NCBI GenBank assembly: GCA_964564735.1
Contig: CAZMCH010000125.1
Coordinates: 1 to 9,894 of the forward strand
DNA: 9,894 bases
Direction of reading: 5' to 3'
Source: CAZMCH01 sp964564735
Lineage (GTDB): Bacteria > Poribacteria > DTPJ01
Made by a program: the position numbers and the translations under genes. Under the pieces are notes generated by a model that was given only the letters and a program-made list of their open reading frames with translations, was not told where the DNA came from and made no database searches. Below are positions 6,247 through 9,894 of this stretch, piece by piece; within the stretch, counting starts at the first letter, position 1; the number at the start of each line of letters is the position of its first letter.

Positions 6247-7053
6247 ATGCCTTTGTTTCCTGCAGCAAAATTGGGTTGTTTGGTTATAGGTGTTGATATG
6301 CACGCAGTTGTTCCTGCTCCACCACTTCCCGGAATACCTATACATCCCTATATTGGTTCGGTTTTTCTATGGTTTACGCCGAATTTTCCAATGTCGAATG
6401 TCTTGATTAATGGTATACCAGCATGTGTATCCGGTGCAATGGGCATATCCGCGCATGTGCCACAAGGCGCGCCTGTTCCACAAACCCCAACAAATATGAC
6501 TTATTGGACAAGGTATTTAACCAATGTTGCGATGAATATTACACTTGCGGGATTGACGATATTCGCAAATATAACCATTGCGTTAATTTCAGCCATGATT
6601 TCAGCAGTCGCTGGAATAAGTAGCTCTAATCCTGCAAGGAATTATATTAAGGATCTAACAGGTATTGATACAACAGATACAATGACAACTTTGACTACAA
6701 TAAACGCAACATTTTCAGCATATACAAAATGGCAAACATGGGCAAAATTGCTAATGCCTCCGATTCCCTATCCTGGGGCGCAAGGTTCAGTAGCTGTAGG
6801 AAGCCCTAATGTTACTGTAAACGGTGGTGCTTTGGCTTTTGGATGCGGTTTTGTTGGTACATCTTGTAGTGATATACCAGTAGTGCCAAATGCAAATGTT
6901 ATAGATTTTGGGACTGTATATGTTGGAATGAGCATTGCTGATTTGGCGAGGGCTGTTTCTATAAGCATGATACAAAATGCAATGCAATACGGCATGCAAA
7001 GAGGATTACAAAGATTGCCTTTGACGAGAAATTCAAGGAGTTCAAGTTGCTGA
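6247..7053 (+). CDS. PAAR-like T6SS spike-tip protein with hydrophobic insertion
   Basis: PAAR proteins cap the VgrG spike and connect effectors to it. In this 268-residue protein the PAAR-like sequence is in two parts. The first (about 1-80) has PAAKLG, DMHAVVPAPPLPG-x-P-x-HP and NVLINGIPAC. The second (about 171-229) has GSPNVTVNGGALAFGCGF, SCSDIP and FGTVYVG, resembling PAAR proteins that end S/T-C-x-D-x-P...GTV-x-VG. Between them lies an insertion of about 90 residues, including a strongly hydrophobic segment (about 91-123) that could make one or two membrane spans, followed by a Thr-rich, TM-free stretch. The C-terminal 40 residues are helical and basic (RGLQRLPLTRNSR). It is co-translated with the oxidoreductase and followed by an RHS gene, a common tip-plus-cargo order. 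The PAAR call is good; the role of the insertion is unknown. Confidence 0.82.
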   Translation: MPLFPAAKLGCLVIGVDMHAVVPAPPLPGIPIHPYIGSVFLWFTPNFPMSNVLINGIPACVSGAMGISAHVPQGAPVPQTPTNMTYWTRYLTNVAMNITLAGLTIFANITIALISAMISAVAGISSSNPARNYIKDLTGIDTTDTMTTLTTINATFSAYTKWQTWAKLLMPPIPYPGAQGSVAVGSPNVTVNGGALAFGCGFVGTSCSDIPVVPNANVIDFGTVYVGMSIADLARAVSISMIQNAMQYGMQRGLQRLPLTRNSRSSSC

Positions 7054-7057
7054 GAAT

Positions 7058-7081
7058 GGAACGCTGATTTAGCGGATTCGC
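7058..7081 (+). repeat. GCGGAT-type repeat, family B copy 2
   Basis: GGAACGCTGATTTAGCGGAT lies five bases after the PAAR stop. It shares GAACGCT and the 13-mer GATTTAGCGGATT (7066-7078) with 4763-4800, but has one GCGGAT unit instead of three. As at 4713-4800, it is next to a family A element, here about 35 bases before it. Confidence 0.6.
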
Positions 7082-7113
7082 AATAAAATCAGGGCTTTAT
7101 AAAATATTGTTAT

Positions 7114-7152
7114 AAAATCCCTCTAAATCTCCCTTAAGGAAAGGGAGACTTT
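7114..7152 (+). repeat. Dispersed intergenic repeat family A, copy 3 (intact hairpin)
   Basis: This is the best preserved copy. TCTCCCTT (7128-7135) pairs perfectly with AAGGGAGA (7141-7148) around a five-base loop, followed by CTTT. It ends 15 bases before the RHS start, and its GGGAG (7143-7147) is the nearest Shine-Dalgarno-like sequence, although about 20 bases away is too far for normal use. It may act as a weak terminator or attenuator between the PAAR and RHS genes. Confidence 0.75.
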
Positions 7153-7167
7153 CAAATATGGTGTATT

Positions 7168-9894
7168 ATGTCAAATGTTACTAGAAAGATGATTCTTGAT
7201 CCAATTGATTTGGTAACGGGAGAGTGTTATGTTGAAAGGACAGACTTTTCCCTACCGGGTCCGATAAAACTGGATTGGCGCACCTATTATACAAGCCTTC
7301 TTAAGACTGACGGGGCGATGGGTTGCGGATGGACATATAATTATAATCGATTTCTTGTAGTCGAAAATGGCTTCTGCGCCTATATAGATGAAAATGCAAG
7401 CACCGTTCCTTTTCCCGCCATTCCAGAAAAAGGTGAATCTGTCGAAGGTCAGGATAATCGTTATATATTATTTAAGGAAGATGAAGGCAAATTTAGGCTT
7501 CATCTGCCCGATAAGTTGATATTGTCATTCGGTAATCCATTCAGAGGGCTTTTGAGGCTCGAAAAAATATTTAACCGAAATGGTAATACAATTACATTCC
7601 TTTATTCAGGCGATTTTAATCTAATACGGATTGTTGATTCTGCAAAGAGAATATTAAATCTGGAACTTGATAATTCAGGTCATATAGTTTCTATTACATG
7701 CTCACAAGAGAATAATCCTGCGGTTGGGATCAGGCTTGTTTCATATACATATAATAAAAATGGAGACTTAATAGCTGTAAATGATGCGAACAATCAGACA
7801 TCGCGCTACGAATATGACAATAACCATCGCCTAACCAAAAGGACGGATCGTAATGGATATTCTTTTAATTATGAGTATGTCGGAGAGAAATGCGTTAGGA
7901 CTTGGGGAGATGATGGATTGTTTAGCGGGGAAATGACTTATGAACCTGAAAAAAGACGGACAATATTTAAGGGATTTGATGGTCGCAAGGTTGATTATCG
8001 CTATAATGAAAATAACGTAGTTACAGAAGAAATCGATCCTTATGATAGGGTAACTCAGAACGCCTATGATGAAAAAGGGAATCTCGTTTCTGTTCTTGAT
8101 AGATGCGGGAGACGAGTAGTTTTTGGATATGATGATCATGGCAACAAAGTTGAAGAAGTAGATGCGGAAGGCAGAAGGACGACTTATGCCTATGATGATA
8201 AAGATCAGTTAATAGAAAAAACAGAGCCATCAGGCGAAAAAACAACCTATGAATATGATGATCGTGGAAATATAATAAAAGAAGAGAAATCTAACGGAGA
8301 TATAACGATCAATGAATATGATGCGGAAGGTCATAAGATACTTAGCCAATCATCAAATCAAATGCCTAAAAAGTATGTCTATGATCAGTATCATCAGCTT
8401 ATCGGTATACAATTTCCATTTGGTGGGGATATAAACGGTTATAAATATGATATGCTGGGAAATGTTATTAGCGTTTGGGATGGCAAGACATGGATTAATC
8501 ATAGATACGATAATATGTCCCGTCTTGTTGAAATAGAATATCCCGACGGGACAATAGAAAAGAATGCTTATGATCCAGAGGGCAATCCTATATCCTATAC
8601 AGATAGACTCGGTAGGACATGGAAATACAGATATAAAGCACGAGATCAATTAATAGAGATTGTTGCCCCAGATGGTAGTTCGCTAAAATTTGATTATACA
8701 AAGGCTGATGAGCTTTCAGAAGTAATCGATCCTAATGGTAATCGAACAGAATATCTATATGATATGTGCGATTATATTATCGGAATCAAACGCAATGGTA
8801 ACCTTTATGAAAGCTATGAACGAGATGGCGAAGGACGTCTTATATGCAAGAAAGATTCACAAGGCAAGATTTTGATGACTTTGGCTTTTGATGTTGCTAA
8901 TCAACCAATCCAGAGAATTATAGAAAGAGATGGCAAAAAGATAGAGCAAACTTATACTTATGATGATAAAGGCAATCCAATAACTGCAATAAATGAATAT
9001 GCCAATGTGGAAAGAGCTTATGATCCATCAGGCAAAATCGCACTAGAAAAGATTAATGATAAAGGTATTATTAATGAATATGATAAGACAGGTCGTATTA
9101 TAAGAAAGATTTACGATGATGGATCGGAATTTAGATATGTCGATAAAGGTGGTTTCGTTGTTATCCGAGACCCGTCTGGATATTGGCATACTTTTTATTA
9201 TGATGGAGAAAAAATACTGCAAAAACGCTTTGCCAATGGCCTCGATGAAGCATTTAATCATGATTTAGACGGGAAAATCATTAGCCATAAAATACAAGAT
9301 AACGGTGGAAATGGCAGAATATATATAGATAGAAATTATGAATATGATGTATTAGGCAGATTAGCGAGTTTGCAGGATTCACAAGTAAAAAAACGCTTTG
9401 ATTATGATAGTAAAAATCGACTTATAGGGATTCAAATAGAAAATGGCTCAAAAGATGATGAAGAAAGATTTAGTTATGACAATGGCGGAAATGTCTATTT
9501 AGAAAACATATTTCCCAAACCATATTTTCAATCAGGAAATATGCTGACAATATGTGGCGAAAGGCGGCTATCATACGATTATAGAGGACGTGTCGTCCTT
9601 GATGAACGCCCTGATGGCAAGTATAAATATAGTTATGATTCAGCGGATCAGCTTATATCGGTGGATTTGCCAAATGGTCAGACTGCTGTTTATGAATATG
9701 ATGGTCTGCGCAGGCGAATATCAAAACAGATAGGTGATAAAAGGACAATATTCGGCTGGGAAGGGGATCGGCTCAGTTGGGAGATAATGCCCGATGGAAC
9801 AAGACGAAATTATCTTTATCTCAATTCAGAAGATAATGCTCCAGTTATGTTCTGTGATGTTAAACAGAACTTAGAAGGCGAAATTGAGTATATA
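7168..9894 (+). CDS. RHS/YD-repeat protein, probable T6SS polymorphic toxin (3' end outside window)
   Basis: The frame runs 909 codons without a stop to the right edge. The start shows the DUF6531-type entry of RHS proteins: DPIDLVTGECYVERTDFSLP (residues 11-30), then R-x-YY-x-S and GCGW-x-YNYNR. From about residue 190 onward there are many YD repeats (YDDRGNIIK, YDEKGNLVSVLD, YDPSGK, YEYDVLGRLASL, YEYDGLRRRI). RHS repeats form a hollow shell that encloses a C-terminal toxin, released after delivery. No N-terminal PAAR or membrane segment is fused; the separate PAAR gene upstream probably supplies that part. The visible end (RRNYLYLNSEDNAPVMFCD) resembles the stretch just before the RHS core end, so the self-cleaving core boundary and the variable toxin should lie beyond the edge. 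The in-frame stop at 7135 limits the start, and ATG 7168 has no well-spaced Shine-Dalgarno. Confidence 0.95.
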   Translation, partial: MSNVTRKMILDPIDLVTGECYVERTDFSLPGPIKLDWRTYYTSLLKTDGAMGCGWTYNYNRFLVVENGFCAYIDENASTVPFPAIPEKGESVEGQDNRYILFKEDEGKFRLHLPDKLILSFGNPFRGLLRLEKIFNRNGNTITFLYSGDFNLIRIVDSAKRILNLELDNSGHIVSITCSQENNPAVGIRLVSYTYNKNGDLIAVNDANNQTSRYEYDNNHRLTKRTDRNGYSFNYEYVGEKCVRTWGDDGLFSGEMTYEPEKRRTIFKGFDGRKVDYRYNENNVVTEEIDPYDRVTQNAYDEKGNLVSVLDRCGRRVVFGYDDHGNKVEEVDAEGRRTTYAYDDKDQLIEKTEPSGEKTTYEYDDRGNIIKEEKSNGDITINEYDAEGHKILSQSSNQMPKKYVYDQYHQLIGIQFPFGGDINGYKYDMLGNVISVWDGKTWINHRYDNMSRLVEIEYPDGTIEKNAYDPEGNPISYTDRLGRTWKYRYKARDQLIEIVAPDGSSLKFDYTKADELSEVIDPNGNRTEYLYDMCDYIIGIKRNGNLYESYERDGEGRLICKKDSQGKILMTLAFDVANQPIQRIIERDGKKIEQTYTYDDKGNPITAINEYANVERAYDPSGKIALEKINDKGIINEYDKTGRIIRKIYDDGSEFRYVDKGGFVVIRDPSGYWHTFYYDGEKILQKRFANGLDEAFNHDLDGKIISHKIQDNGGNGRIYIDRNYEYDVLGRLASLQDSQVKKRFDYDSKNRLIGIQIENGSKDDEERFSYDNGGNVYLENIFPKPYFQSGNMLTICGERRLSYDYRGRVVLDERPDGKYKYSYDSADQLISVDLPNGQTAVYEYDGLRRRISKQIGDKRTIFGWEGDRLSWEIMPDGTRRNYLYLNSEDNAPVMFCDVKQNLEGEIEYI

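Noticed and set aside
7831..9261. Minus-strand frames across the RHS gene
   Set aside because: They are antisense to a continuous 909-codon YD-repeat frame; their hydrophobic, Ile-rich make-up is what the complement of YD-rich codons gives.
7740..9750. Possible tandem DNA repeat array or CRISPR in the TATGAATATGAT-like units
   Set aside because: The units follow the protein-level YD repeat, with variable spacing and sequence, and there are no regular direct repeats with spacers.

Overview
The window looks like part of a type VI secretion system (T6SS) effector-delivery locus from an AT-rich, Gram-negative bacterium. All recognisable genes are on the + strand. In order they are: the spike protein VgrG (5' end outside the window), a small UPF0175 antitoxin-like gene followed by the broken tail of its usual toxin partner, two paralogous DUF2169 genes (T6SS effector adaptor/chaperone family), a cupin, a Gfo/Idh/MocA-type NAD(P)-dependent oxidoreductase, a PAAR-like spike-tip protein with a hydrophobic insertion, and the first 909 codons of an RHS/YD-repeat protein that runs off the right edge. 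The taxon cannot be fixed from this sequence. The low GC, the T6SS parts and the short dispersed intergenic repeats would suit Desulfobacterota- or Nitrospirota-like genomes, but that is a guess.

Layout. Positions 1-1798 are VgrG (gp27-like end, gp5 OB fold, beta-helix spike). Positions 1799-2313 hold an intergenic repeat, the UPF0175 gene and a toxin remnant: a decayed toxin-antitoxin module between the spike and its adaptors. Positions 2314-4704 are the two DUF2169 genes, separated by a 141-bp gap with a perfect 16-bp inverted repeat. Positions 4705-4903 are non-coding and carry several repeat elements. Positions 4904-7053 are a tight three-gene operon: the cupin stop overlaps the oxidoreductase start (ATGA), and the oxidoreductase stop lies inside the Shine-Dalgarno of the PAAR gene. 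Positions 7054-7167 hold another pair of repeats. From 7168 to the edge is the RHS gene.

Likely joint function (inference): VgrG and PAAR form the membrane-piercing spike, one or both DUF2169 proteins load cargo onto it, and the RHS shell encloses a toxin whose variable C-terminal domain and cognate immunity gene should lie just to the right. The unexpected part is a sugar/inositol-dehydrogenase-like enzyme and a cupin co-translated with the spike-tip protein. Other features worth a second look are the duplicated adaptor, the interrupted PAAR domain, the orphan antitoxin with toxin remnant, and two repeat families that recur together at gene boundaries.
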